Shown here: positions 45,291 to 56,080 of the stretch, in pieces
Position numbering within the stretch: the first letter of the stretch is position 1
Layout: the number at the start of each line of letters is the position of its first letter
Source of the DNA: Oxynema aestuarii AP17
GTDB lineage: Bacteria; Cyanobacteriota; Cyanobacteriia; Cyanobacteriales; Laspinemataceae
Direction of reading: 5' to 3'
Assembly: GCF_012295525.1 (NCBI RefSeq)
Contig: NZ_CP051167.1
Span: forward strand, 558,001 to 622,000
Length of the DNA: 64,000 nt
Program-made: the position numbers and the translations under genes
The notes under the pieces: model-generated
Database searches by the model: none
Told to the model about the DNA's origin: nothing
The model's input: only the letters and a program-made list of their open reading frames with translations

Positions 45291-45716
45291 TTAGCCTAAA
45301 TGGTAGCCCGTTCTTTTTTCGATGTAGTCTACGATTTTGCGATAGTCTTCGGGATTACTTTGCGGGTGGATGATGATTTTCATGCCGTTATCGGGCAGCC
45401 AAAAGGTCAATTTACCGTTGCCGGGGGTGCGAGAGAAGGTATGAACTCGACTCAAATCGATATCGTATTCGTCGCGCTCGTAAACAATCCGAACCCAGTA
45501 CGATTCCCGCCGTTCTCGCTGGGCTGTTTTTAGATACTCTCGCACTTTTTGATACGCCTCCGGATTGCTTTGCGGGTGAATGACAATAGGGTAGCCGTTA
45601 TCGGGCAGCCAAAAGGTTAATTTACCGTTGGCCGGGGACCGACAAAACGCTGTAATCTGCTTGAGATCGATGACGTAGGTATCTCTCTCATAAATGATTT
45701 TGACCCAATACGCCAC
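45291..45716 (-). CDS. Protein of two tandem 65-residue domains, unknown function
   Basis: A protein of 141 residues that is an internal duplication. Both halves read YWV[KR]I[IV]YERD.Y.IDL, then [RS].P.NGKLTFWLPDNG, then I.IHPQSNPE.Y.K, with conservation of about two thirds. No catalytic motif or signal peptide is seen. Each unit is probably a small beta-rich domain. It converges with the membrane-protein gene, and the stop codons are about 20 bp apart. Upstream on the same strand is pyrG, but its stop is only about 50 bp from this start, so co-transcription is possible. Confidence 0.65.
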   Translation of the reverse strand: MAYWVKIIYERDTYVIDLKQITAFCRSPANGKLTFWLPDNGYPIVIHPQSNPEAYQKVREYLKTAQRERRESYWVRIVYERDEYDIDLSRVHTFSRTPGNGKLTFWLPDNGMKIIIHPQSNPEDYRKIVDYIEKRTGYHLG

Positions 45717-45766
45717 AAGCCCTCCTCAACTTGCAGATTTGAGCATGACAGCTACCCGTCATTCCG

Positions 45767-47437
<1,671 letters not shown>

Positions 47438-47599
47438 CTAACCGCTCAGATTCCCGCGCCTACGCACTTAATTGTCCCACACTCTCAACCCGATCATCTC
47501 CTCCGAACCCGCACTAATTTACGGCGCGTGCTGCTGCCAATCCTCAAGGTTGCCTTAGTGTGGCAGTATATCTAGAGTCGAACAAGTCTGAAGAGTGAC

Positions 47600-48667
47600 A
47601 TGATGCCAGAGATTCTGCAACAACAGATTTTTCAGAATACGGTTCTAGATTATCTCATTTCTGTTGCTACTTTTTTGGTCAGCATCATCGGGATTAAAAT
47701 TCTCAATAGCGTTATTTTAGCACAGGTCAAAAAGTGGGCGAGAAAAACGCGCACGGAATTGGACGATTCTTTGATTCAAATTTTTGAATCGAATTTAGTT
47801 CCTTTGCTCTACGTCGGCGCTTTATATATTAGCGTTCAAAATCTCGAAATTAATGCCATTTTAGTTCGGGCGATCGATGCCCTCGGCGCGATCGCAGTGA
47901 CCTTCGCGATCGCCCAAATCCTGGTTTCAGCCAGCGAACGGGCGTTTAACCTCTTTTGGCTCAAAAAAGGTCACGACCCCGCACTCGTCAGCGAAGATAT
48001 CAAAACGATTCGTCCCGCGATTCGCGTTGTTGTTTGGACGATCGCCACGATTTTCTTACTCGACAATCTCGGTTTTGATTTGTCGGCGGTCATCACTGGA
48101 TTGGGAATCGGTGGCGCGGCGATCGCCCTGGCGTCCAGAGGTGTTTTGGAAGATCTATTTAGTTATTTCTCGATTCTGTTCGATCGCCCGTTTGAAATTG
48201 GGGACTTTATTATTATTGGCGACTACATGGGGGCGATCGAACATGTCGGGATCAAAAGCACGCGCATTCGCAGTTTGAGTGGCGAACAATTAGTGTTTTG
48301 TAATAAAGACTTAACCGAATCTCGCATTCGTAACTACAAACGCATGGAACGCCGCCGGGTAGTCTTCAATCTCGGTGTCACTTACGAAACCTCAACGGAC
48401 AAACTTACCGAAATTCCCGGCATCGTTCGAGGGGCGATCGAACAACTCGATAATACTACCTTCGATCGTGCCCATTTTTTCTCTTACGGCGACTTTAGTT
48501 TGAACTTTGAGATTGTCTACTACATCTTAAGTAGCGATTACACCCAATATATGGATGCCCAACAAAAAATCAACTTAACCATCAAAGAAGAGTTTGAAAA
48601 ACGAGAAATTGAAATGGCTTATCCCACTCAAACTCTTTATCTCAATCAATTACCAACAACCGCTTAA
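47600..48667 (+). CDS. MscS-family mechanosensitive channel
   Basis: A protein of 355 residues. Three or four membrane spans fill residues 10-170. They end in the pore helix GLGIGGAAIALASRGVLEDL, which matches the Gly/Ala-rich TM3 of MscS. The beta domain follows (FDRPFEIGDFIIIGDYMGAI, and RSLSGEQLVFCNKDLTESRI), then the C-terminal alpha/beta part. Such channels release solutes on hypo-osmotic shock. The start is a double ATG (47600/47603). Confidence 0.88.
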   Translation: MMPEILQQQIFQNTVLDYLISVATFLVSIIGIKILNSVILAQVKKWARKTRTELDDSLIQIFESNLVPLLYVGALYISVQNLEINAILVRAIDALGAIAVTFAIAQILVSASERAFNLFWLKKGHDPALVSEDIKTIRPAIRVVVWTIATIFLLDNLGFDLSAVITGLGIGGAAIALASRGVLEDLFSYFSILFDRPFEIGDFIIIGDYMGAIEHVGIKSTRIRSLSGEQLVFCNKDLTESRIRNYKRMERRRVVFNLGVTYETSTDKLTEIPGIVRGAIEQLDNTTFDRAHFFSYGDFSLNFEIVYYILSSDYTQYMDAQQKINLTIKEEFEKREIEMAYPTQTLYLNQLPTTA

Positions 48668-48704
48668 ATTCTCCGGGTAATACCTCGGGAACCTGAAATA
48701 GTGT

Positions 48705-48727
48705 GAAGCGGGCATCTTGCCCGTTTC
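48705..48727. terminator. Palindrome after the MscS gene
   Basis: A nine-bp stem (GAAGCGGGC with GCCCGTTTC, one G-U pair) around ATCTT, 38 bp after the stop. A member of the GGCAAGATGCC-core group. A terminator role is possible. Confidence 0.5.
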
Positions 48728-48797
48728 AAAATTTGATGATGCCGGACAATGAAGCCATCAAAATGAAATTTAAAATCACACAAAAATCATTAAATTC

Positions 48798-49748
48798 ATG
48801 ATGAAACTTGCTCGCTTAAATTTAAAATACCGGATCTCTAAACTCTCATTATTGTCAATCCTAGCCTTTATTACCCTCGCTACGATCGCCCTTCCCCCGG
48901 TGATTCGCGCGCAAACAGTTCCAGTCGATCGTGAGGATTCGCCCGTCGGCGTCCCAGTGCAATTCGCCATCCCAGAAAAGTTCGATCGCGTCATGGAAGA
49001 AGCCCGCGATCGTCAATTAAATACCCTTGCTTTCCCCGAACTCATTCAGGCGATCGCCGAACAATTTATCGGAACTCCTTACGTCGCCGGACTCCTAGAC
49101 CGTAACCCTACCGAAACTTTAGTCATTTCTCTCGATGGATTCGACTGCGTTTTATTCGTCGAAACCGTCTTGGCGATCGCCCGGGGAGTTGCCCTCGAAG
49201 ACTACTCCTATCCCACTTTTACTCGTAACCTAGAACGCCAACGGTATCGAGATGGAATTCTCGACGACTATTGTAGCCGCTTGCACTATTTCTCTGACTG
49301 GATTTTTGACAATCAAAATCGCTATTTAGTTAAAAATATTACCCCATTTCTCGGAGGCTTACCTCTTCCTAAAACGCTCAATTTTATGAGCAAAAATAGA
49401 GCATCTTATCCTCAATTATCACGAGATACAAATTATCAATGTATTCTCGACGTCGAACACCACTTAAAACAACAGGCGATCGCCTATATTCCCCAAGATC
49501 GAATCCGCCAAGTTTACGATCGCCTGCAACCCGGAGATATCATCGCCACCGCGACCGATATTGACGGACTCGACGTTACCCATACCGGACTCGTTTATCG
49601 TTTTGAAGATGGGGCGATCGGTTTGATCCACGCCTCTCCCGCAGGTCGCGTCACCATTTCCCGCGATCTGCAAGCTTACGTCCAATCCGTTGACGGACAA
49701 ATCGGAATTATTGTAGCGCGTCCCCTAGACCCGCGTTTGGGTTTTTAA
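48798..49748 (+). CDS. DUF1460 protein, N-acetylmuramoyl-L-alanine amidase-like
   Basis: A protein of 316 residues. An N-terminal hydrophobic signal (LSLLSILAFITLATIALPPV, then IRAQ) points to export. The mature part is an NlpC/P60-like DUF1460 domain: the nucleophile Cys in DGFDCVLFVETVLAIARG, a His in DVTHTGLVYRF and HASPAGRV near the end. Structural work on this family indicates cleavage in cell-wall peptides. The start is a double ATG at 48798/48801. The gene stands between the MscS gene and a lipoprotein gene. Confidence 0.82.
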   Translation: MMKLARLNLKYRISKLSLLSILAFITLATIALPPVIRAQTVPVDREDSPVGVPVQFAIPEKFDRVMEEARDRQLNTLAFPELIQAIAEQFIGTPYVAGLLDRNPTETLVISLDGFDCVLFVETVLAIARGVALEDYSYPTFTRNLERQRYRDGILDDYCSRLHYFSDWIFDNQNRYLVKNITPFLGGLPLPKTLNFMSKNRASYPQLSRDTNYQCILDVEHHLKQQAIAYIPQDRIRQVYDRLQPGDIIATATDIDGLDVTHTGLVYRFEDGAIGLIHASPAGRVTISRDLQAYVQSVDGQIGIIVARPLDPRLGF

Positions 49749-49833
49749 GGCGGAATCGGGAGTTGGGAGTCGGTTAAAAATATCTTAAAACCGGATACAG
49801 CAATTGGCGCTGTCATGAGGTACAAGAGGCAAA

Positions 49834-49903
49834 AATCCCCCCAACCCCCCTTAAAAAGGGGGGCAGTGAAAGTCCCCCTTTTTAAGGGGGATTTAGGGGG
49901 ATT
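49834..49903. repeat. C/G-tract palindromic repeat (copy 3, extended)
   Basis: AATCCCCCCAACCCCCC-TTAAAAAGGGGGG is followed, after a short GCAGTGAAAG spacer, by a second CCCCCTTTTTAAGGGGG-ATTTAGGGGG unit. It is a double copy of the repeat that interrupts both tnpB genes. Confidence 0.8.
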
Positions 49904-50011
49904 GAAATGTACCGCGCAACAGCGAAAACTGCTGTAAAATGACCGGATTGTCAAGAAACGGGATTGAATTCGATCGGAAATGCTGTTCTCAACTCTCTAG
50001 ATGCGATCGAT

Positions 50012-50509
50012 ATGAAATTTTCTAAAACGTTATCGGTTCTGTTCGCCAGTCTGATTTGCTTAGTGGCGATCGCCTGCAAAAATCCCCAGCGAGAAGCCCT
50101 CGGGAATCAATTATTTTTGCAAATTGAAACCCTCAGCAAAAATTTTCAATCTTCCCCAAACATTCTATCCTTAAAAGATGTCACCGATTTTGACTGGGAC
50201 GAAGTTTACGTATTTAACCCCTATACTACTCATGAAGAAATTGAAAGTCAACTGGGGTTTAAATGGTCTGACGGCGATCGCATCGATCTCGGAAGTCGCG
50301 ATGACATTAACCTGTTAGTCTTTGTTAAAGATAACCGTGTCGTCCAATATTTAGAAGTTCCTAGAGGACGAGGGGATTTTATTCTCAGTTCGGACAACGT
50401 TGGAGGGTTAACGCCGCAACAGGCCAACTTTGAAGTTCGTCCCCAAGGTCAACAAGCGAATTGGATCGATTTAGTTTTAGTTGACTCTTTATCCCCAACT
50501 CGACCGTAA
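50012..50509 (+). CDS. Putative lipoprotein of unknown function
   Basis: A protein of 165 residues from the ATG at 50012. MKFSKTLSVLFASLICLVA leads to a lipobox-like V-A-I-A-C, so the Cys at about 23 is probably lipidated. The mature part has VTDFDWDEVYVFNPYTTHEE, a motif I associate with small uncharacterised secreted proteins, and no catalytic signature. The frame extends upstream to 49964, but only the inner start gives a proper signal sequence. It lies about 220 bp before the amidase gene. Confidence 0.65.
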   Translation: MKFSKTLSVLFASLICLVAIACKNPQREALGNQLFLQIETLSKNFQSSPNILSLKDVTDFDWDEVYVFNPYTTHEEIESQLGFKWSDGDRIDLGSRDDINLLVFVKDNRVVQYLEVPRGRGDFILSSDNVGGLTPQQANFEVRPQGQQANWIDLVLVDSLSPTRP

Positions 50510-50729
50510 GGCTAAACGAGAGGGAGAAAGTGATAAAAATCAACTAAAATAGAGACAATTATCGGAATCTATCCGGCAATTTACCATGTAAATCGGTGAC
50601 AATTGCACGAACTGTAATTTGGAAATTCAACAAATTTCCTTTAATCTTGTCGTCGATCGCATCGGGAGGCTCAACTCATCCTATGAAGACAAAAGTTCAG
50701 CTCAATTCGACCATCCCCAGTTATCGGAA

Positions 50730-52490
50730 ATGATGAGAAAAACTATCGGATTATTGGCATTAGGGAGTATCGCGATCGTGTCTCCGGTTCGAGCGGAAAA
50801 TGGTCTGTTTGTCGCCTATCCTCCAGCCGAACATACGACCAGTGCCGATCGCATTTTTTTAATTGGAACGGCGCCGCCATCGGGGGAAGTATTAATTAAC
50901 GGACAGGCGATCGAACGATCGCGCGACGGTCATTTTGCCCCGAGTTTTCCCCTCGAACCGGGGGAAAATATTTTTACCCTAAAACATGGCAGCGAACAGT
51001 TACAAATTAAAGTCACGCGGCAAATTACGACGCCGACCATTCCCGAAGGATTACAATTTGCCGAAAACTCACTGACGCCGACGGTAGATTTGGCAAGAAT
51101 GCCCGGAGAATTGCTGTGTTTTTCGGCAATCGCGCCGTCGAATGCGTCAGTTTCTGTCAGTATCGGACGTCAAACGGTTAACTTATTTCCGCAGTTACAA
51201 ACGGTCGAATTACCGTCAAATTTATCCGCATTAATCGACCAAAATAATCCCCAAGTTCGCGATGCGGTCGGCTATTACGAAGGATGTACCGAGGCGCCCT
51301 CGACTCCGGGGGATTTAGGACAACCGACCTATCGCCTCACCCTCGACGGTCAGAGTAAGACACAAAGGGCGCCGGGGGCGATCGCCATTCTCTCGCCGAC
51401 CCAATTCGAGATCGCCGAAGTGACCGCCGAATCCGGGGTGGCGCGAACTGGACCGAGTACGAATCACTCGCGGATGACGCCGTTACCGAAGGGAACCCGC
51501 GCCGCAATTACGGGTCGCGAGGCGGAATGGGTGCGCTTGGACTATGGCGCCTGGATTAAGGCGGAAGAAGTGCAGGTCACTCAAGGCGGGGCGCCGCCAC
51601 GGGCGATCGTGCGGTCTCTCGGGTCGCGGGAGGTTCCGAAATGGACGGAAATTATATTTCCTTTGCAAACGGCGGTTCCGGTGACGGTTCGACAAGACAG
51701 CGATCGCCTCGTGTTGACTTTACACAATACGACGGCGCAAACCGACACCTTTCGCCTCAATGACGGTCCGGTGGTCGAACGGATGGACTGGCAGCCTTTC
51801 CCCGATCGCGCCGAATATACCTTGCACTTAAAAAATAAACAACAGTGGGGTTACAAACTCCGTTACGAAGGAACCAGTTTAATTCTCTCCCTGCGACATC
51901 CGCCCCGACTCTCGGGCGATCGCTCCCGTCCCCTCGCCGGGGTCGAAATCGCGATCGATCCGGGACACGGCAGCCCCAACGACCTCGGCGCGCGCGGTCC
52001 GACGGGCTATCCCGAAAAAGATGTCACGGCGATCGTCTCCAAGTTACTGCGCGATGCTTTAGTGGCGCGGGGGGCGACGGTCTACATGACCCGGGAAGGC
52101 GATGAGGATTTGTGGCCTCACGAGCGCGTCGCAACGATCGAAGCGTGGGAACCTCATTTAGCGTTAAGTGTGCATTATAATGCCTTACCCGATGCCGGAG
52201 ATGCCATCAACACTAAAGGGATCGGGATGTTTTGGTATAACCCGCAAGCCCACGATTTATCGGTCTTTCTGCACCAATATCTCGTAGAACAGTTAAATCG
52301 CCCATCTTATGGCGTATTTTGGAATAATTTAGCCTTAACTCGTCCTACGGTGGCGCCGTCGGTATTGATGGAGTTGGGATTTATGATCAATCCCGACGAG
52401 TTCGAGTGGATTACCGATCCGCAAGAACAGGAAAAATTAGCGGAGGCGATCGCCGAAGCTGTGAGTGAATGGGTGCGATCGAAATCCTAG
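50730..52490 (+). CDS. N-acetylmuramoyl-L-alanine amidase (Amidase_3) with N-terminal beta domains
   Basis: A protein of 586 residues. The first 22 (MMRKTIGLLALGSIAIVSPV) form a signal peptide. Residues about 25-430 are beta-rich and probably cell-wall-binding (AMIN- or SH3-like, with VARTGPSTNHSRMTPLPKGT as an SH3-type turn). The catalytic domain (about 430-585) has zinc ligands in DPGHGSPND, YPEKD and SVHYN, and the catalytic Glu in LMELGFMIN. It cleaves the amide between muramic acid and L-Ala, as in AmiC-type enzymes that split septal wall. The upstream in-frame extension to 50619 lacks a signal-like start. Confidence 0.88.
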   Translation: MMRKTIGLLALGSIAIVSPVRAENGLFVAYPPAEHTTSADRIFLIGTAPPSGEVLINGQAIERSRDGHFAPSFPLEPGENIFTLKHGSEQLQIKVTRQITTPTIPEGLQFAENSLTPTVDLARMPGELLCFSAIAPSNASVSVSIGRQTVNLFPQLQTVELPSNLSALIDQNNPQVRDAVGYYEGCTEAPSTPGDLGQPTYRLTLDGQSKTQRAPGAIAILSPTQFEIAEVTAESGVARTGPSTNHSRMTPLPKGTRAAITGREAEWVRLDYGAWIKAEEVQVTQGGAPPRAIVRSLGSREVPKWTEIIFPLQTAVPVTVRQDSDRLVLTLHNTTAQTDTFRLNDGPVVERMDWQPFPDRAEYTLHLKNKQQWGYKLRYEGTSLILSLRHPPRLSGDRSRPLAGVEIAIDPGHGSPNDLGARGPTGYPEKDVTAIVSKLLRDALVARGATVYMTREGDEDLWPHERVATIEAWEPHLALSVHYNALPDAGDAINTKGIGMFWYNPQAHDLSVFLHQYLVEQLNRPSYGVFWNNLALTRPTVAPSVLMELGFMINPDEFEWITDPQEQEKLAEAIAEAVSEWVRSKS

Positions 52491-52506
52491 GCGAACGCAC
52501 TTCTAC

Positions 52507-52542
52507 CAATCCGTCGAAGCGATCGCTCGCCTCGACGGATTG
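52507..52542 (+). terminator. Hairpin terminator after the amidase gene
   Basis: An 11-bp stem (CAATCCGTCGA with its complement) and a 14-base loop that contains a HIP1 site, 17 bp after the stop codon. Confidence 0.6.
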
Positions 52543-53203
52543 CTCGCAGTTTCCTGGTATCCGTTGGGGCGATCGAATAAAATCGTGTCATCGATCGAGA
52601 CCCGCCTAGACGAAGGGGCGATCGTTGAGTTAGATTAGAAAAGAAAGACAACACTCAACTCCAGTTGGGGGTGAATCCTTTTACAGTAACTAAACAGCAA
52701 CCAAACGCTCGCTTAAAAGAAGGTTAGAACCCTAACTCGACCACTCTACGGATTCAAGTCCTCCCCTTGAGGCTTGGGTCGAGTCAAGGGTTCTTTACCA
52801 AACTTAACCCAGCTAGTTGTTCGATTTTATTTTTATGCGATTTCCAGACACTTAGCGTCTTTGAAGCTTTAGAGAAAAACGCGAGCTTTTCCAGCACGAT
52901 CCCCCGGTTTCTTGTATTTATCGTGAATTGTAACCCGTCTGTTTTCGAGTAACGGCGGGGCTGGGGTGCTTTTTTAGAATCGTTTAAAGATCGATCGAAG
53001 TAACCGGGAGAGCGTGCCAAAATTCTCCGAAAACAGCGCGCTTTCTCTCTGCATTCTGCGTAATTTTTCGTTGCGCTCGCTAGCAGAATTGTTCCGATCG
53101 CCTTGCATCGGTTCGGGGAGTTTTTTCGTCTTTTTTAGCTCGCGTGGATCTCGAAAATGTAGCGCGTGCCAATTGTTTTTGACTGTAAATTACCCATTTT
53201 TTT
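52543..53203. other. Intergenic region before the GNAT gene
   Basis: No supported gene. A short frame ending in the TAG at about 52638 (tail SIETRLDEGAIVELD) looks mildly coding but has no start. Around 52750 a TTCAAGT segment recalls a tRNA T-loop, but no cloverleaf can be built. The GNAT promoter is expected near 53130-53190. Confidence 0.35.
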
Positions 53204-54154
53204 ATGTTGACCTTAACCCGGCAACCTTACAAGGAAAAAGTCGATTTTGAACGGATTGCAAAATCGGTCAAACGCTTTGAAAAAGACGGTCAAATTGACG
53301 AAGATAGTTTAGTGGACGATTTACCTTTACTGTTGAAATCGTCCCTGACGAGCCGATGCCAGTTGTGGGAAGACGATCGCGCCGACCTGCACGGTTTCGG
53401 ACTGATGGCGGTTCACCGGATCGACGAGTACCTCCAAGGATCGCTTTATTTTTACGACCTGTCCGGCGATCGCTCGCTCCAACTGAGTGCGAAAATTCTC
53501 ACTTGGGCGGAAACTCAACTGCAAGACCTCGCCCGTTCGTGGAATCTCGACGCGACCTTAAAAGTTAAAACCCGCGACGATTCGGCGATTCGGATCGCCG
53601 TTCTCGAACGTCAGGGCTTCTCACATCAGGGATCGTTTCTGACGATGGCTCACCCCCATCCCGAGGCGATCGCCCCGGTTCGACTGCCGGAAGGCTTCCG
53701 AGTGCGACCGTTCGACAGCCGCCAGGAAGCCCGGGAATGGGTGCAATTGTTCGCCGACTCCTTCCAAGACCATTCGGAACGATACGAAGTGAGCGTAGAC
53801 CGACTCCGCCACTGGCACGGCGATCGCCACTACCGCCCGGAATTAGACTTGATTGTCGAAGCCCCCAACGGCGAATTGGCCGCCTTTTGTCAGGGTCACC
53901 TGCACCGAGACAACGCCCCGGCGATCGCGCCCAAAACCGGATGGATTCGCTGGCTCGGAACCGGGCGGCCTTTCCGCAAAATGGGTTTGGGTCGCGCGTT
54001 GCTCTCGACGACGATCGCCCGCTTGCACCGTACTGGGGCGGCGACGGTCAAACTCGGCGTCGATGCGTGCAGTTTGACCGGAGCGACCCGACTTTACGAG
54101 GCCCTCGGTTTTCGCCGCGTCGAAACCTGGATGACTTACACTAAGTCAGTCTGA
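53204..54154 (+). CDS. Tandem GNAT-fold acetyltransferase
   Basis: A protein of 316 residues. It looks like two GNAT folds in a row, the plan seen in mycothiol-synthase-like proteins. The N-terminal half lacks a good acetyl-CoA loop but has AIRIAVLERQGF. The C-terminal half carries motif A, WLGTGRPFRKMGLGRALLST (pyrophosphate loop near RKMGLG), and the closing LYEALGFRRVETW. The substrate is unknown. It is followed after about 40 bp by an M28 peptidase on the same strand, so co-transcription is likely. Confidence 0.82.
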   Translation: MLTLTRQPYKEKVDFERIAKSVKRFEKDGQIDEDSLVDDLPLLLKSSLTSRCQLWEDDRADLHGFGLMAVHRIDEYLQGSLYFYDLSGDRSLQLSAKILTWAETQLQDLARSWNLDATLKVKTRDDSAIRIAVLERQGFSHQGSFLTMAHPHPEAIAPVRLPEGFRVRPFDSRQEAREWVQLFADSFQDHSERYEVSVDRLRHWHGDRHYRPELDLIVEAPNGELAAFCQGHLHRDNAPAIAPKTGWIRWLGTGRPFRKMGLGRALLSTTIARLHRTGAATVKLGVDACSLTGATRLYEALGFRRVETWMTYTKSV

Positions 54155-54195
54155 ACGGCGCTACAGTAAAGTCAATCCAGTGGGAGTGAGGGTGA

Positions 54196-55284
54196 ATGAA
54201 AATTCGGATCGGAGTGCTGTTGACGATCGCCTTTAGCGTGGGCTTGGCGATCGCCGTGGGGGTCAAAGTAGCATTACAGGTGCCATATTCGCCCCCCTCA
54301 GCCCCGGCCCTCGAAGCCGTTGCCCCCTCGCCTCAAACCGTCGCTCAGACGGGCGATCGCCCCCCGGGGATCCGGGTCGAGGCGATCGTCCCCGAACGAC
54401 TCGTGCGCGATCTCAAAACCTTGGCCTTCGATCGCTCCACACCGGAAAGCCGCGATCGAGCGCGCCGTTACATCGTCGAACAATTGCAAGCTGCCGGATG
54501 GAATCCCACCCCACACCCTTTTCCCGGCGGCATTAACATTGTCGCCGAACGCTCCGGAACCGACCCGGACGCGGGAACTGTTCTGGTGGCGGCCCATTAC
54601 GATACCGTTCCCGGTTCTCCCGGGGCCGACGACAACGCCAGTGGGGTCGCCGTCGCCCTCGAAGTCGCCCGCTTGCTCGGAGCGGTACCCACCCCGCGAT
54701 CGCTGCAACTGGCCTTTTTCGATCTCGAAGAAACCGGACTGCAAGGGAGTTTGGCGTTTGCGGGGGAAGCGGACCCGCAACGCCTGCACGGGGCGATCGT
54801 CATGGATATGGTGGCGTTTGCCTGTCACGAGCCGGGATGTCAGGACTATCCCAAGGGTTTACCCGTCAAAGCCCCCGATCGCGGCAATTTTCTCGCGATC
54901 GTCGGCGATCTCGAACATTTGCCCTTAATCGAAGCGTTCCAACAGGCAGCCCGCGACCCCCTCCCGGCCATTTTTACCCTCCCGGTTCCGTTTAAAGGGC
55001 TGTCGATCCCGGATACCCTCCGCAGCGATCACGCCCCTTTTTGGTATCGCGGCATCGGCGCCGTGTTGGTGACCGATACCGCCAATTTGCGATCGCCCCA
55101 CTACCACCAACCGAGTGACACGCCGAGCAATATCGACCGCGATTTTTTCCTCGGAGCGGCTCAACTCGTCGTCAACGCCACTACGATCGTCTTAAACCGC
55201 CGCGCTACCCTCGACAGCCCCCTCCCCCCTCGCCAAGCCGCCACGGGGCGATCGCCCCAGGGATCGGCGGGATCGCTTTTCTGA
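54196..55284 (+). CDS. Family M28 metallopeptidase, exported
   Basis: A protein of 362 residues. The N-terminal anchor or signal (MKIRIGVLLTIAFSVGLAIA) is followed by a Pro-rich linker. Zinc-site motifs of M28 aminopeptidases are present: AAHYDTVPGSPGADDNASG (His, then bridging Asp), DLEETGLQGS (catalytic Glu and ligand Glu), VMDMVAF and RSDHAPFWYRG (last His). It probably works in the periplasm as an aminopeptidase or a glutaminyl-cyclase-like enzyme. The C-terminal 25 residues are low in complexity. Confidence 0.88.
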   Translation: MKIRIGVLLTIAFSVGLAIAVGVKVALQVPYSPPSAPALEAVAPSPQTVAQTGDRPPGIRVEAIVPERLVRDLKTLAFDRSTPESRDRARRYIVEQLQAAGWNPTPHPFPGGINIVAERSGTDPDAGTVLVAAHYDTVPGSPGADDNASGVAVALEVARLLGAVPTPRSLQLAFFDLEETGLQGSLAFAGEADPQRLHGAIVMDMVAFACHEPGCQDYPKGLPVKAPDRGNFLAIVGDLEHLPLIEAFQQAARDPLPAIFTLPVPFKGLSIPDTLRSDHAPFWYRGIGAVLVTDTANLRSPHYHQPSDTPSNIDRDFFLGAAQLVVNATTIVLNRRATLDSPLPPRQAATGRSPQGSAGSLF

Positions 55285-55782
55285 ATTTTTCTGAAGAGTT
55301 TTTTAACTTTTATTTCATTCGCGATCTACTCGATGATATGCTAAGCACACTCGATCGAATTTAAAACTTGTAAACTTTCACGAAAAAGGCAACAAAACCC
55401 ACTCGGGATACATCGGATCTCTTAAAGAGATTCCCTTGAAAAGTAAGCGAGTGCTTTGATAGGGACGCTCGGGATCGAAGCCTTCGTCCGTTCTGTCGAA
55501 AACAAGGCGATCCCTTTTGAGAAAACCCCCCTGTTAACCGATCGAACGCGCCTTCGATGCTATTGGGACAACGATCCCCGCTTCTCATCAACGTCCGATT
55601 TAAGAGGCGGCGATCGCCCGCTCGGGATTGACTTTTTGCTCGACTACGATCGCGATCGCAAATTTTCGATGATAAGCATCACCCTATGGCAATGGGATTA
55701 TCACAACGGATTGCTTTAAAATCCTTCATACTCGTCAATAAGGAGTTACAATCAGCACCAGAGGGATCGAGCAGGCAATCAA
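55285..55782. other. Intergenic region, no gene seen
   Basis: A frame of 87 codons from a TTG at 55456 has no recognisable motif and is not called. The promoter of the small protein at 55783 is expected here; AAGGAG lies about 40 bp before its ATG, too far for a ribosome site. Confidence 0.35.
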
Positions 55783-55983
55783 ATGATCATTCAAGGAAAC
55801 TTTTACAAGTTAACGATTTCAGAAATTTTTTGCGAAATTTGGCGATCGGGGGAAATCACCCATCTGGAACGATGGGGCCTGATGTCCGCTTTACTCAAGG
55901 GATCTCTCAGTCGAGAAGAAATGGAGACCATCAACCGCCTCATCCATGCCGTTCGTCGCGGATGGTTGCGAGTGGTCGATTGA
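55783..55983 (+). CDS. Small conserved cyanobacterial protein (paralogue of 42.4 kb)
   Basis: A protein of 66 residues that shares the pattern of the 74-residue protein at 42398: ISEIFCEIW, then LERWGLMSALLKGSLSREEM, then INRLIHAVRRGWLRVVD at the end. The spacing between blocks is about equal, so homology is likely although identity is modest. I know such proteins only as hypothetical. The basic amphipathic last helix is the most conserved part. Confidence 0.68.
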   Translation: MIIQGNFYKLTISEIFCEIWRSGEITHLERWGLMSALLKGSLSREEMETINRLIHAVRRGWLRVVD

Positions 55984-56080
55984 ACGAGCGAGTTTAGCAG
56001 GGGCGCTTCGCGCGTCCGCTAGTCGCCGGGTCTGGTTATTCCTGGTTATTCTTTGAACGCCGACTTACCCGGAGGACTTG

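Noticed and set aside
52655..52800. A tRNA-like T-loop segment (GGATTCAAGTCC)
   Set aside because: The five-bp T-stem, anticodon arm and acceptor stem cannot be built around it.
55456..55719. An 87-codon plus-strand frame starting with TTG
   Set aside because: No motif, no ribosome site, and several HIP1-related segments; support is too weak.
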